This document shows positions 1-10,984 of a DNA stretch of 64,000 nucleotides, one piece after another. Source of the stretch: Diphasiastrum complanatum (Eukaryota; Streptophyta; Lycopodiopsida; Lycopodiales; Lycopodiaceae). The translations under genes and the position numbers were made by a program. The stretch is from assembly GCA_029204225.1 (NCBI GenBank), contig CM055095.1, positions 28,836,845 to 28,900,844 of the forward strand, given 5' to 3'. The notes under the pieces are model-generated. The model worked only from the letters and a program-made list of their open reading frames with translations, ran no database searches and was not told where the DNA came from. Position 1 is the stretch's first letter. Each line of letters starts with the position of its first letter.

Positions 1-107
1 ACCATTGTCGTCCATTAACTTATTTTTCACTATTATATCATTTTCTACAGTTACCAGTATTGTGTGAAATGAAATCATGTGCAAAGCAAAGCATTGAAAG
101 CATATTG

Positions 108-110
<3 letters not shown>

Positions 111-196
<86 letters not shown>
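111..196. repeat. (CT)43 microsatellite
   Basis: An uninterrupted CT dinucleotide run of about 86 bp. Open frames across it encode only Arg-Glu or Ser-Leu repeats and are not genes. It is the first of five CT/GA tracts in the window. Confidence 0.98.
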
Positions 197-198
<2 letters not shown>

Positions 199-199
<1 letters not shown>

Positions 200-380
200 A
201 AGTAGACCATGCTGGAAATAAATCATACCGAATTACCTACTGAAATAGACCATGCTGGAAAAAAATCATATCGAAACACAAACCGATAGAACACAATGTA
301 AAAATGCGAAAATATATAATGTCAGGCTCAAGGCCAAAAAAAAAAAAGAGTGACGTCCGATAAATAATGTCTCATCACAA
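199..380. repeat. Imperfect 41-bp tandem duplication and A-rich spacer
   Basis: The segment beginning gaagtagaccatgctgg near 199 is repeated near 241 with a few substitutions, giving two copies about 41 bp apart. The rest up to the hAT stop codon holds an A12 run near 337 and nothing coding that I recognise. Confidence 0.6.
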
Positions 381-704
381 CTAACAATCGTCCTCTAACT
401 CAAAGTCTGAGTCATCAGTCTCCGTGGAACTGCCAAACAAGGAATCTGTAGATAACGCTGAGGGTGTCATGTGTCGTGGTGAGCCTCTGCCTCTGCCTCT
501 TCCTTGTCCCCTACCTCTCCCTCTCCCTCTCTCTCTCCCTCCTGCCCCCTCCTGGCTGGCTCCAACTGCTCCTCCTCTGCTACTCCCTCTAGGTCGCCCT
601 CTCAACTGTGATCTTGTAGCCTGGGAAGGCCCTATAAACTCAGAGTCGACCTGGCCCTCAACTGCCTGTCAAACTCCAGTCCTCTCTACAAACAAGGCCC
701 CCAG

Positions 705-724
705 CACCCCCCCCCCCCCCCCGC
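705..724. repeat. poly-C tract
   Basis: About 15 consecutive C residues lie inside the hAT tail exon at the point where the downstream reading frame (605-381, Gly/Arg-rich with an acidic end) departs from the upstream one (1043-732). Slippage here is a plausible cause of that frame change. Confidence 0.6.
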
Positions 725-1146
725 GGAACGTCTAGGTGCAGGAACGGCTGGCTCCTCCTGTGTCTCGGCATCGGGGTCTACGAATAAGTGCTGCATGTCT
801 CCCCCCCCCTCTCCTCCTCCTCGTACCCATGCCCAAATCCCTCTCCATGCCCCAAATCTCATCATCTCCATCCTCTCCCATCTCCTGACGTCGAGCTGCT
901 CTCTTGTGGCGTCGTGTAGACCGTGTCTCTGCATCTGCCTGCCTATGTGGCTCATGATAGATATCATCCTTGACCTCCTCCTCCGTAGGTGGCACCCAAG
1001 GATCAGCAGCTGTTGTATGTACCTTGCAGGAGTCAGGGTTCACCTACAAAAACAAACGGGCATGGTTAGCAAACTTATGCATTTGTCAAATAAGTTCATT
1101 TGAAACGCAAGTACATTAAGCAATACCAATAAAGTCACTAACTCAC

Positions 1147-1486
1147 CTCGATCAAGTGGTCACCCTGCATGCGTGTGCATCTCAACATGCGTCCGTTGGT
1201 GTTCACGAACACCAACCGCCTGTACTGCTCAATGGAGAGTCTATTTCTCTTCTTCATGTGATGGCTGGCCCATACACTCCAGTTCCGCTCACAGGCGGAA
1301 GTTGAACAGTCCTGTGCAAGGACCCTCTCTGCCAGTCACTGAAGGTCAGGCGTACTGCGACCATGAAAGCTCCACCATGTGACAGGCGCCAACTGGTCAT
1401 CTCTGAGCTTACTCTGCTCTCGATAAAAGGATACAGGCCCCCCTCGAACTTGACCATGTCTCGCTCTATGTTCCCCAGAGTCGTGC
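1147..1486 (-). pseudogene. hAT C-terminal dimerisation domain exon
   Basis: The minus strand reads PVTWWSFHG, then a TGA stop at 1338-1336, then STSACERNWSVW, KKRNRLSIEQYRRLVFV and NTNGRMLRC, matching the Dimer_Tnp_hAT family, whose ACERNWS motif contains the third acidic catalytic residue. The exon ends in the donor gag/gtgagt at 1146. The start of the exon (about 1486-1430) is in a different frame from PVTWW, which shows a frameshift. Confidence 0.85.
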
Positions 1487-2335
1487 CTGTTGGCAAAGGA
1501 AATAGAACACGTGTCAGGCCACAATCCAAAGCATATGCTAATACAAACAACTACACTAGCTAGAATATTTACAATACCTGCGCTGGGCCATACACGCTCG
1601 GTGTACTCCACCCATCCTCGGTGGAGCTGCGTGTCGCTTGGATTTCTGGTAGAGCGCCACAATGGGTGCAGCATGTGGGCCACCGCATGGATGGGTCTGT
1701 GGAAGTAGTCCCACCTCGCCTCCCAACGTGTGAGGAGCTTGTCCTTCCTGCGCAGGTGACATTGCAAATGGTTAGGCATTTTCAAAAACACGAGAGCAGA
1801 GTGAAACTGAAATAAGAAAGTGATAGGAGACGTAACTATCCTCCTCCAAGCCACATCTGTGAAGCGCCTCGCCGATGCGGTCCATACGAGACCGAGAGTG
1901 CACCCCTCTCGGTCTACTAGGCGCAGCACATAGAAGACAGGTCGAAGAACCTCTACAATCTCACTCGCACGTGTCCAGAATTCGTCTGCAAAGACTATGG
2001 CCTGGAAGAACACTGCTTCTGTCGTGCAATTCCTGAACTCATCAAATGCCTCACTAGATACCATCCTCTGCAAGTGATCTCGCAAGACGCACAGTCGCTC
2101 GAGAACCAGGAAAAAGAAGGCAAAGCGAGTGGGTGCTGGCTTCTTCAGGTCCAGCCGAGAGACGGAACAATGCCAGCCCGCGCCTCTTTCTGGTGACGAA
2201 CTTCACTATGCGCATGGCTTGAGAGGTGAGCTGCAAGACAAACATTAAACAAAAAACTGTTAGAAGCTAAAAGAGGTTAACGGCCTGGAATAATTGACAA
2301 GTGCAAAATGCTTTACAAAGTGACAAAAATTGTAC

Positions 2336-3001
2336 CTCACGAATCCATGGAAGTGCAACCATGTCTTGAATGAGAAGGTCGATGCAATGTGCAGCATACG
2401 GGGTCCACACAATACTCGGGTGCTCCCTCATCACCATCTCTCCCATCGATCTACAGTTCGAGTCGTTGTCTGTAACGACTTGAACCACATGCTCTGCCCC
2501 AATTACAGAGATCACTGCCTCATAGATGAACTCGGCCGTGATGGCTTCACCAGCTCGAGTAGCATCCACGCCTCGTAGGAAGACTGTGCCAAGTGGGCAA
2601 GACACTAGGATATTGACAACAGATCGCCGGCGAGTGTTAGTCTATCCATCGCTCAATATCGAGCATCCATAGCTGCAAAAATACAACATTTCTTAGACAT
2701 GTGCACTTGCAAACATTGTGGTGATTTGTAGATTGAAACAAATGAAGTGGTAAAGAGTAGCAAAATTTTTTTACGTCTGCCACGCTGCTGTGCAGATGGA
2801 GCTCAGCTCCCGTGTGATGGTCTCCTCCTCCTGTCGTAGCATGGTCGTGCGCAATGCCTCTCTCCTCGGAGGCCTCCATGACGAATCAGCTGATGCTATC
2901 TGAAGGCAAGTGTCTCTAAAGATCCAAGTGTCTGCAACTACAAAAGGGATGCCACACTCATAGAACAGCTGGCCAACAAGGCATGATGATGTCTCTGCCA
3001 C
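2336..3001 (-). pseudogene. hAT DUF659 / catalytic core exons
   Basis: Motifs diagnostic of the plant hAT core are visible: FYECGIPFVVADTWIF and EALRTTML in the first exon, then after the 2774-2673 intron YGCSILSDG, NILVSCPLGTVFL, VVTDNDSNC and TPYAAHCIDLLIQD. The Asp in VDAT and in VTDN are candidates for the first two catalytic acidic residues. The Trp normally after SDG is a TAG stop at 2644-2642, so the core cannot be made whole. Confidence 0.85.
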
Positions 3002-3321
3002 GCACCTTGGTCCAATGTCTGCTGCCTAGCCCTAACTGCTCTTTGCTGCACAGAGGACTCTCCTGGTCTAGAACGCCCACCAGAAACAGCAGATGGGCGT
3101 GTTGGAGGTGTGTCTGACTGTGGAGCATCGCCTGCTGCATCGTTGCGCCCTCTGTGGCATGATCTGACTTTGTAAATGGTGCGTCAGCAGCTGGTGACGA
3201 CGTTGGACGAGATGACCTGTTGTTGAAGGAACAACTGGGCGAGAGGGTGCATGTGTGCTGGACGCTCTACGAACATCCCCCCCCATGTGACTAGGCCCTG
3301 CCTCTGCATCTGCTCTAGACC

Positions 3322-3672
3322 CTAACCTCCACCATGTCCCGAACCTGCTCTAGTCCTTGCTCCTGCCACTGACCCATGAACAGCACTCCGAGATGGTCTC
3401 AAAGGCTCAAGAGATGTACCGTCACGCCTGTATGTGTCCATCAATCTCTCCACCTCTGCATCTGATATGCGAGGGCAAATGGATATGCCCATCCCCCGCC
3501 CATCTGGCCTGGTGAGTCGTAGCAAATGGGCCCTACCCTTGGTAAGAGAACCAGTAAAGATGGTGCCACAATGCAGGCATCTCCATCTGCGGGCACCAGA
3601 TCCCTGGTGCGTAGCCACATCCCCCTCTGTCAACTCTACCTCTGACCAAATGCCTCTACCAAGGACCGGCAT
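3322..3672 (-). pseudogene. hAT BED zinc-finger exon
   Basis: The conceptual product has Cys-x2-Cys (CLHC) about 30 residues in, then a His in AHLL and a Cys in the ISICPRIS segment, which matches the C2HC BED finger at the N terminus of plant hAT transposases, a DNA-binding module. The exon is preceded by a good acceptor (ttttgcag ending at 3725) and a 5'UTR intron. This exon itself is open. Confidence 0.75.
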
Positions 3673-4288
3673 TGTGTGAATCTGTCAATGTATCAGATCG
3701 TGTGACTCAGCCAATGTATCAGACCTGCAAAAGAGGAAGCAAACAATCACATGTCAGTATTCTATTGGTAGCAACAACATTCGGATTGATGCGAATATCA
3801 ACCCTAAACCCTAAAACGCATGTGATTTGGGCATGCCACCGAAAACCTTCTCTAGAAGCGATAAAAACCGAAACTAACAGCACAAGCATGTTTGAGGGCA
3901 TGAAGAAACATAGTTTAGCCTAAAATTGCACCTCAATCAGATGATTATAAGCTAGTTTGCAAAAAGAGTCAAAAACACATGGAAACGGGGCATGAGATTC
4001 GTATCTATTGATACAAGCAAAAATGGGAAAAACTAACAGCATGAGCATCTCTGTGGGGTTCAATACAGATGATTTGAAACCAAAAACCACTTCATTACGT
4101 TGCCTACAGCTCATTCTATGAGCTACCAAGGTTTGAAGTCAAAACTTACCTAAAATTGTTTTGGAGACAAATGCCACCACCTCGTCGCTTCCACCGTCTT
4201 GATCACGCACGGATCGATGCCCCACGTTGCCCACAATCCACCATCACCTCCTCATCCTTGCTCTCTCTCTCTCCAACACTCAGAAGCC

Positions 4289-4421
4289 AAAAAAATTTAT
4301 GTGGGCCGCAGGCTGCCTACTCACGGCCCACATAAAAAAATTTGAGATTTTTTTCGCGTTTCGGGACAACGTTTTTGGTCCCGGAACGCGAGCGATCCGG
4401 ATCGAAATCCTTCCGGATCGC
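4289..4421. repeat. Cluster of three GC-rich hairpins
   Basis: Three inverted repeats lie side by side: arms 4289-4308/4324-4343 (core atgtgggccg/cggcccacat, loop about 15), arms 4355-4367/4378-4390 (cgcgtttcgggac with one mismatch) and arms 4392-4401/4412-4421 (gcgatccgga/tccggatcgc). They sit between the hAT 5' exon and the point where the Gypsy RT frame breaks, about 4450, so they may be an element end or subterminal region. Confidence 0.75.
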
Positions 4422-4453
4422 GATCCGCTGCAACACAGATCCAGACCTAAGAT

Positions 4454-6674
4454 AGTCTATGCACAGCATGGACCCATCTTTCTTCTTAACCAACAAAATG
4501 GGCGCAGCCCATGGTAATTTACTGGGGCGTATAAACCCTTTAGCTAAATATTCTTGCAACTGCCGCTCTACCTCTAGGTCTTCCGCGTGGCTCAACCTAT
4601 AAGGAGGCTTACTAATAGGTTTAGTCCCGGGTATTAGTTCTATGGGATGATCTACCTCTCTTCTCAAGGGTAACTTGGATGGTAAATCGCTAGGAAAGAC
4701 GTCTTGAAAATCATTTAAAATAGTTTGCAAACTCACATCTCTCTCACTTCTCTCAACAGAAGAAATACATTTCTTTGGATATGGAAAAGATAAACTTGAA
4801 TCACTTGAAAAAGTTTCAGAAGTAAGGAAGCAAAGAAATACCTTTTCAATTTTTCGTTTTCGCACTAGCCGCTTCAACTGCACAGAAGAGACAACTGGCG
4901 AAGCCGCACACTTGCATTTCCAACCAACTTAACTTTCTAACCTCTATGAACAAACTCCAAAGTGTTATCAACATAATTACGAACAAGACCACCAGTAGTT
5001 TCTAACATAAACAACCATTCACGACCAAGTATTACATTTGCCAAGGCCAAGCTCATTACTTGAAAGTCTAAAGTATCTTGATAGTCTTGGATTTGTATGG
5101 GAACTTGTGGAACGAAAGTATCATAAATATCTTTTCGCTGACCATCAACAAGTGTAACTACGTACTGATGATCACTTGGTTTTTGCTCTAACTTCAACTT
5201 TTTCACCAAAGAATGGTTTAGAAAAATGTGGGTTTGCCCCATCGTCCACCATTATCCGAACTTTCTGGCCATTAATAGTGCCTAACAGTAGGAAAATAGT
5301 ATGAGGTCCGATTGCAGGTTGCCAAATGTTGGCAGTAACTGAACAAGTATGTGCCTCATTTATATGAGACACGTGAACAGATTTTACCTTGGGGCACTGT
5401 CCCAAAGGCAAAACTTGGACAGTGTGAACTTGCTTCTCCGGTTTCTTAAAAGGACCATTTTGGTTCTTACCGGGAGTTTCATCAGTGTTCCCTTTATGTT
5501 GCACTTTAGGACACTGACTCTTGTTATGACCCTTTCCTATACAAATGAAGCACAAGTGCTCCCTCTTGGCTCTTTCTATGTCACTTCTCGACAATCTATA
5601 TCTCTTTTTATTCGAAGAATTAGATGTCGGAATTTTCTCTTCTCTCCATGCTTGGAGGACTCAGGTCGGGTGTCTTCAACTACTCTTTTACCTTTTGGGC
5701 GAACTATGTCATCATAAGTCTGAGCTAGTGTGATAGCAGTTTCCAATGTTTTAGGCTTCAAAGGCCGAAGATATTTTGGTATTCGGCTTGCAAACCCCGA
5801 ATGAATCCCCTTACCTGATTATAATCATCTAAGTCGGACAATTTCATGGTAGCATCCCGATAACTGGCGATATATTGGGTGAGAGGATGGTTTCCCATGC
5901 AACAGGTTTCCCAATCTTACCAGTTCCTTCCGGTTTCATTTTCATGGAGGAAATTTTTCTTGAACATATCCTGAAAACTATCCCAAGTCTTTGGTTCTAA
6001 ACCACTTTCTCGCAGACTTATACACCACCTAAAGGCTTTTCCCGTCAGAAAGATGCTAGCCTCTAAAGGCCGATCCTCATCAGGAGTTCCTTTTAATCGA
6101 AAAGCATCATCATGCTTAACAAGAAAGGCAACAACCAAATCTCGGTTACGGTCTTTTTCTTCTCCACCAAAGGTGGGAAGGCGCAAATCCTTAGGTACTA
6201 CCTTATGGGGTGAGGGTGGGACAGGTAAACTACTACCGTGGATAGCAAGATTCACTCGGTACTGCGCTAAAACAGCTTCTTTTAAAGCATTAAGGCTTTG
6301 AATATTATCACGTACTAGTCTTTCAAGTCTGGAAAGCCTTTCATTAGTTTCTTGCTGGGTATTGGCTTGTTCCTCAACAATTCTATTTTTTTAAGATGAT
6401 CATAAGTTTCTACTACCCATTGCCTAAACTCAAAAATGTTCAATGGTAATTCTTCATTTTTGTCCCCCTCATTCATGTCCGCATCCTGCATGTCGTCATG
6501 CAAGGAGGGATTTTGAGAGGGTTCTTGAGTAGGCGGTAAAAGAGGAACTAACTGGCTCTTTTCTACAAGAGAAGTTCCATGAGGCAGACTAGACATGACT
6601 ATATCTTCAAGTTCGTCTACAGGAGTATGACTCATGTCTATAAAATTAAGCATGCACAATAGAACATAGACCAT
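4454..6674 (-). pseudogene. Ty3/Gypsy gag-protease-RT remnant
   Basis: From high to low coordinates: a gag N-terminal part (6674-6315), a retrotransposon gag core (6255-5917), a CCHC zinc knuckle CFICIGKGHNKSQC near 5545, an aspartic protease start with DDGA (usually DSGA or DTGA) near 5240, the protease end VILGREWL near 5000, and the RT start (4883-4454) with DVFPSDLPSKLP, PPYRLS, GFIRPS and VKKKDGSM. These are encoded in different frames separated by shifts. The RT stops matching the family just after CIDY at about 4454, where the hairpin cluster and hAT sequence begin. The rest of RT, RNase H, integrase and the 3' LTR are absent nearby, so this is a truncated pseudogene. Confidence 0.85.
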
Positions 6675-6679
6675 AGTGT

Positions 6680-7323
6680 TTAATTACACCCAAAAAATCG
6701 ATTTACTAGCACGTGCAAGAAGTGCATAACAACATGCACTGACATGCAAACCAAAAGCAAGAGAGAGAAAGCTTCTCTGGTTTGGAAATGCAGGTGGTTG
6801 GGCCGTCACAGCATGCCAATTTGATTTGGCAATTTTCAACTTTTTCTCGGAAAATCAGGAATTTTGATCAAACTTTCGATGATCACCAATACCGCTTCTG
6901 GCCACCAATCTCTTAGAGATTTGTTCCTCCTAGAGCGCCCTACTGTATATCAACTTGTCCAAGTGCAACTTCTGGAAAATCTGCCACCGTTTGAATTTGT
7001 AGCGTCTTCAACTCCAGAAGGTCAATTCTGGCCAGAAAACCAAAAATCTGACTTGAAATGTGAAAATCTTGACAAGTACAACAGATTTCAAGGTGAAATC
7101 TGTTGCATCCTCCAGCAAGTCCAAGTATTTCCAAAAACCAGCGCCCAAAAATAAGCTTTCTACTGGCACTAAGGGAGGAAACAAGTAGCGCTGGAAGGAG
7201 GTCAAAAAGGCAGCGCTGGAGGAGGAAGGTAGCGCTGGAGGAGGAAAGTAGCGCTGGAGGCAGCCCAAAAAAACCGTTGAAGGAAGAGAGAAGAAGCGCT
7301 GATCCACCAGGCCATAATCCACG
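6680..7323 (-). other. Gypsy leader between PBS and gag
   Basis: Non-coding leader of the Gypsy element on the minus strand, between the PBS-like site and gag. It contains a short tandem array near 7184-7262 and otherwise no recognisable coding signal. The reading frames present across it do not resemble known proteins. Confidence 0.5.
7184..7262. repeat. GTAGCGCTGG tandem array
   Basis: The motif (g)tagcgctggaggaggaaa recurs about four times at spacings near 20-30 bp within the Gypsy leader. A leader with similar gcgctgg/gcgttgg words is found at 48800-49480 beside a related LTR. Confidence 0.7.
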
Positions 7324-7338
7324 ATGGCTTTGATACCA
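7324..7338 (-). promoter_or_regulatory. Primer-binding site, initiator-Met tRNA type
   Basis: The minus strand reads TGGTATCAAAGCCAT directly next to the LTR edge. The plant initiator-Met PBS is TGGTATCAGAGCC, so there is one mismatch. This fixes the orientation of the Gypsy element as leftward and the LTR as its 5' LTR. Confidence 0.7.
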
Positions 7339-7339
7339 C

Positions 7340-7747
7340 TATTAGGAGCAATGGAGAGAGAAACAACCAAGAATGAAGAGTGACTCTCGATCTCAACCCA
7401 CTATCCTGTACTTGGCTCTACATTCACAGGCCACCATATAGGACCAGCGCCCAGCCTCCAAGAGGCCATGTACTCCTCTCACATGCACAGTTACCACTGT
7501 GCATGTGGATGCCCCTCATTCATACTGAACATGTGGCACACAGGTCCTACCTAACTTTAGGGACCCACCCTTAGCAACTAAGGGTGCCCTCCACTTAGTG
7601 GCACTCCCTATGAATATAGACCAAGCCCACTAGATCCTAGTCCCTAAGAGTTACTATCCCAAACTACGGGGCTGAGTGTCACCCCACCGGGACCCCCTAG
7701 GGGCTAATGAGTCACATGTATCCCTGTGTTTGCCAATGGCCATAACA
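7340..7747 (-). mobile_element. Gypsy 5' LTR (candidate)
   Basis: Bounded on one side by the PBS and on the other by a minus-strand TGTTATGG start (plus strand ccataaca ending 7747). The inner end, TTGCTCCTAATA on the minus strand, matches the inner end of the LTR at 49508-49860 (TTGTTCCTAACA). Length about 408 bp. The partner LTR is not in this window. Confidence 0.5.
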
Positions 7748-7835
7748 GAGACCCAATCGTAAACAACAATGGGGCCATCCATCACGGCCACCATGACCAT
7801 GAGAAACCTGTTATCGAACATTTGTTTAAAATAGT

Positions 7836-8095
7836 ATGCTCCGACAATTGTCTTATGTGATAATCAAAGTGCAATCAACTAACCTTAGATTTCATTCTAG
7901 AAGTAAGCACATTGAAATTAAATATCACGATGTCAGAAGCAAGATTCTCAACAAGGAGATAAGCTTAGAGTACTGTCGAATGCGATACATGACTACAAAT
8001 ATATTTACTAAAGCATTGAGCATACATGCACAGAACAGATTTCATGCAATGCTGAATTTGAAGATCAAGGCATTCATGGATCTTGATTAATCTAG
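7836..8095 (+). pseudogene. Copia RNase H C-terminal remnant (family A)
   Basis: The open frame contains RFHSRSKHIEIKYHDVRSKI and MTTNIFTKALS, the Copia RNase H end. The upstream CDNQSAIN motif is present only in another frame, so a frameshift lies near 7870. The closest relative in this window is the minus-strand copy at 39534-40298, which has almost the same motif string. No RT or integrase precedes it. Confidence 0.85.
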
Positions 8096-8099
8096 ATCC

Positions 8100-8995
8100 A
8101 TTTAGATACTACAATTTTACTTGCATGGTCGCACAATCTGTAGAAATACATGGGAATCACAAATAGGTCTACTAAACAGTCAAATTGTCGAAGGAGTATC
8201 GTCGACTATGTGTTTGTTTTGAACATCTATCGAGTCGAACATGCAAACCTTTGTTAATCTCAACTCCAGACGATTCGACTCCAACTCGAATAAAATATTA
8301 TCAACTATCTAGTTAGCATGATACCACTCTAAATACAGCTAGTTACTTGCTTAAACTAGTTTTAATACCTTGTAACTAATTTGACAATGACATCAGCTAT
8401 GACCACTACTTATCTTGATAGTGATAGCCATGTTCATTGCCTATCATAATAACAACAGCCATGATCGCTGCCAAGATCCATTTTAGACATCATAGCTCAA
8501 CATCTCCTTATCTGTATATATATCTAAATAAATGTGATTAACATCAAAGTAGAAGATGTAGTAGATGTGTATACATCGATTAGTTCAAGACGAGTGTGTG
8601 TGCAAGCGTTTGAATGATCTTCGCATCATCAAACTAGCATAGCGAATGAGAGAGTTTCGAGTACGTGGTTAGCATCATTATTGTTTTGTGCTCATCATTC
8701 AGCTGATTATGTAGTTGATACTTTTCTTATTGCGTTCAGTTATGTCAGTATGAATGTATGCTTCTTTGATTAAATGTTCCATGTAATCTTGCCACTAGTC
8801 TTTACTCTCGTCTAGAATTGTCTAAACTATCTAACGCTTCTGCAATCGATATTCTAAAGGAATTTGTGTTTGTCTACATAATCAATCGTATCAATTTTGA
8901 TGATTTCAAAGTTAGAATCAAGTACAATTGAACGAATTCTTTTTGTTCGATATATTAGTTTGATGCTATTAAGCGTAGTTCATGTATCGAGAAAA
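8100..8995 (+). mobile_element. Family A Copia LTR-like region
   Basis: This lies downstream of the RNase H end, where a 3' LTR is expected. It has a TATA-like tatatatatctaaata near 8515 and a segment around 8870-8930 (gtttgtctacataatcaatc, then attttgatgatttcaaagt) that recurs at about 52235-52285 and, inverted, at about 55450-55505. The repetition supports shared LTR ancestry. The exact ends are not resolved. Confidence 0.5.
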
Positions 8996-8999
8996 AAGA

Positions 9000-9560
9000 C
9001 TAATTCTGCAGAGCCCACTGATCCGACCTTTGTTGTATCAAATCATCGAGTCTTAACTCATCATCCATTCCTATTTTTCCCAATACGTTGCGTGAGAGAT
9101 AAGTAGCTAAATAGTGTTGCTTGCCCTTGCGAATGATGATTATAAAGTCAAACTCTTGGAGAAGCAACCGCCGCAGAGTGATCCGTCCTATGGTGCATGG
9201 TTTATTTACTAGATACAATACGGCTTGGTGATCGACGAAGAAGATGGAGGGATTGGCCAGGAGGTAATGGTGGAAATTTGTCACGCTATAAACCATTGTG
9301 AGCCTTCTCATTTAGTGGTGGTATAGTTCATCTCTATGGGGATCAACTATCTATAAGCAAAATAAATCGAATTATCCTTTTTAAACTCCCCTGGTTGCAA
9401 TAGGACACTTCCTATGGCATATTTGGAAGCATCTGTATGAATGTGAAATTCTATGGTCCAAATCCCAGTTACCAAGGCTCTCTTGAGTTTATGAAAAGCA
9501 TTAGTAGTTCAGCTGTCCATTCTAACTGGATGGTCATTTGATAGGTCAAATGGCCCAACT
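9000..9560 (-). pseudogene. Ty3/Gypsy RT end - RNase H remnant
   Basis: The minus strand reads AFHKLKRALVTG, FHIHTDASKYAIGSVLLQP and then FHHYLLANPSIFFVDHQAVL, LVNKPCTIGRITLRR and ATYLSRN, which is the RNase H of Ty3/Gypsy elements. Internal stops occur in the 9300-9400 part and the copy ends abruptly at 9000 next to the family A LTR. It is isolated from the other Gypsy pieces. Confidence 0.8.
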
Positions 9561-9589
9561 TGGGGGGAAGGATGTGGATGCCATCAAAG

Positions 9590-9905
9590 ATGAGTTTCCC
9601 TCATCTTCCTCCTCTTCTTGTGCGTTTTGACTCTCCCTTGGTTGTTCTCCCCTTGTGCGTTTTGACTCTTGTAGCCCCTTCCTTCCACAAAAGACTCATT
9701 TTAGCTTGGATTGTCTTTCTTGTCTTTTTCCTTTGAGCTTGTACCTGAATCCTCCTCCTTAGCATCCTTGCTTTGATTCTTCTTGAATCCTTTGGTGTTC
9801 TTTTTACCTTTGCTTGAGAAATTGTATTTCTCATCTACATCATGCAAGGACAAGGAACTCATCCTATTCTAAGCATCTACTAGATTAAAGGATTTAATTA
9901 GCAAA
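9590..9905 (-). pseudogene. Copia gag C-terminal remnant (weak)
   Basis: Lys-rich minus-strand frames contain FSSKGKKNTKGFKKNQSK and a degraded zinc-knuckle-like SLLWKEG segment, resembling the region just before the knuckle in Copia gag. It is frameshifted and lacks the full Cys-His set, so the call is tentative. Confidence 0.35.
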
Positions 9906-10259
9906 ACTAGATAGATCTCTACTCTACTCTCATGATAAGTACGTTCGAGAGATGATACAATGGAGTGCAATATAACATAGTTGTACACCATGCCAGAAAG
10001 GACCCCAGCCAATACAAGCAAGGATAGAGGACGATGCAAGTACTGTGAACATGAAACAATGCCCTTGCTCGCATGAGCCCTAGATTTGTGAAACCTTCTG
10101 GAGGGCATGGGGCTCGGTCTGGAAGCAATCTCGGGGAAGGTCTTGTCAAGGGATATGACTTATCCTCTGATAATGCTTCAGCTGCAAGGTTTGCTCTAGA
10201 GTGTCTCCTCATGAAAAAGGAGGTTGGGTTTGGGAGCCCTAGTGTCCATACTGAGCTCT

Positions 10260-10984
10260 CTAACATATATCACTATGGACCAAGAATGTCTCACACGACA
10301 TCAAGGCCACACACTGAGGGTCTTCATAGGAAATGAGTGAACGTAGTGTGATTGGAGAGTCAGGAAAAAGACAATGATACCGTCCTTTGATCTCATAATA
10401 AACAAGGCATTTGAATAAGAAATTCTCCTCTGACTCCACCTCCCCCAAAGTACACATCTGACGAAGCTTGCTCATGTGAGGAATGCCTTGAAAGCGGCGA
10501 GCGCCCACTTTTCACATATAACTGGTGTGAGGAGACCCAGAACTGTCCCAATGTAAATCGGAGGTAGTGTGAGAGTTCAATATTCAAATAACAATAACAA
10601 GGTAAAAATGGGACACCGACAATATCTAGCTCGAGGAAATTGGAACAATAGAAATCTGGTTTGACCCCAATCCCCTGACGTATTGATGGGATCACTCTGG
10701 TAAATTTGAAATATCAATGCGATATGTACGAAAAGTCGAGCAACTTGGGGGTACCATGATAATTGACGACTTTGGTGATGAAGCTGCTGAGAAGAGAGAA
10801 TAGCTATGTGTGGATTACGTGAAACCGGGAGACTCATAACCCTCTGGATGTATGTAATCAACTTGAAACTAGCCTTAACTCGAAGTGGCATGACAACAAA
10901 CTCAGCGAGGATAATCCGATGAGGAACAAAGGGCTTGGCCCAGATCATACGTGCAAGCATCATGACATGCAGATGAGAAATTTT
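10260..10984 (-). pseudogene. LINE-like zinc-binding RT tail remnant
   Basis: The minus strand contains MCTLGEVESEENFLFKC, the Cys...Cys pattern of the zf-RVT domain at the C terminus of plant non-LTR retrotransposon proteins. It is preceded by FVVMPLRVKASFKL and YIQRVMSLPVSR, which I associate loosely with the same kind of protein. Frames are broken between these blocks. The match rests on memory of the family pattern and no database check was possible. Confidence 0.4.

Larger units (their letters stand above)
381..4270 (-). pseudogene. hAT-superfamily transposase gene with introns, inactivated
   Basis: Reading leftwards, the parts of a plant hAT transposase occur in the right order: a BED-type zinc finger (3672-3322), a variable linker, the DUF659/RNase H-like core (3001-2336), the helical insertion region (2230-1578), the C-terminal dimerisation domain (1486-1147) and a basic/acidic tail (1043-381). 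GT-AG introns fit at 4149-3725 (5'UTR), 2774-2673, 2335-2231, 1577-1487 and 1146-1044. The gene is broken. An in-frame TAG at 2644-2642 replaces the Trp of the usual SDGWT motif, and a TGA at 1338-1336 precedes the dimerisation domain. Frame changes are needed near 2160 and near 1430. hAT transposases cut and paste their element in the nucleus. Preserved splice sites with broken frames suggest a formerly autonomous element. I could not identify terminal inverted repeats or an 8-bp target duplication. Confidence 0.85.

Noticed and set aside
38-226. Arg-Glu repeat open frame
   Set aside because: Translation of the (CT)43 tract on the minus strand.
424-735. Plus-strand Pro/Leu-rich open frame opposite the hAT tail
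   Set aside because: Antisense shadow of the Gly/Arg-rich hAT C-terminal exon.
9601-9834. Arg/Lys-rich 77-codon open frame as a nuclear protein
   Set aside because: Its text and the neighbouring frames resemble decayed Copia gag before the zinc knuckle; no independent gene features.
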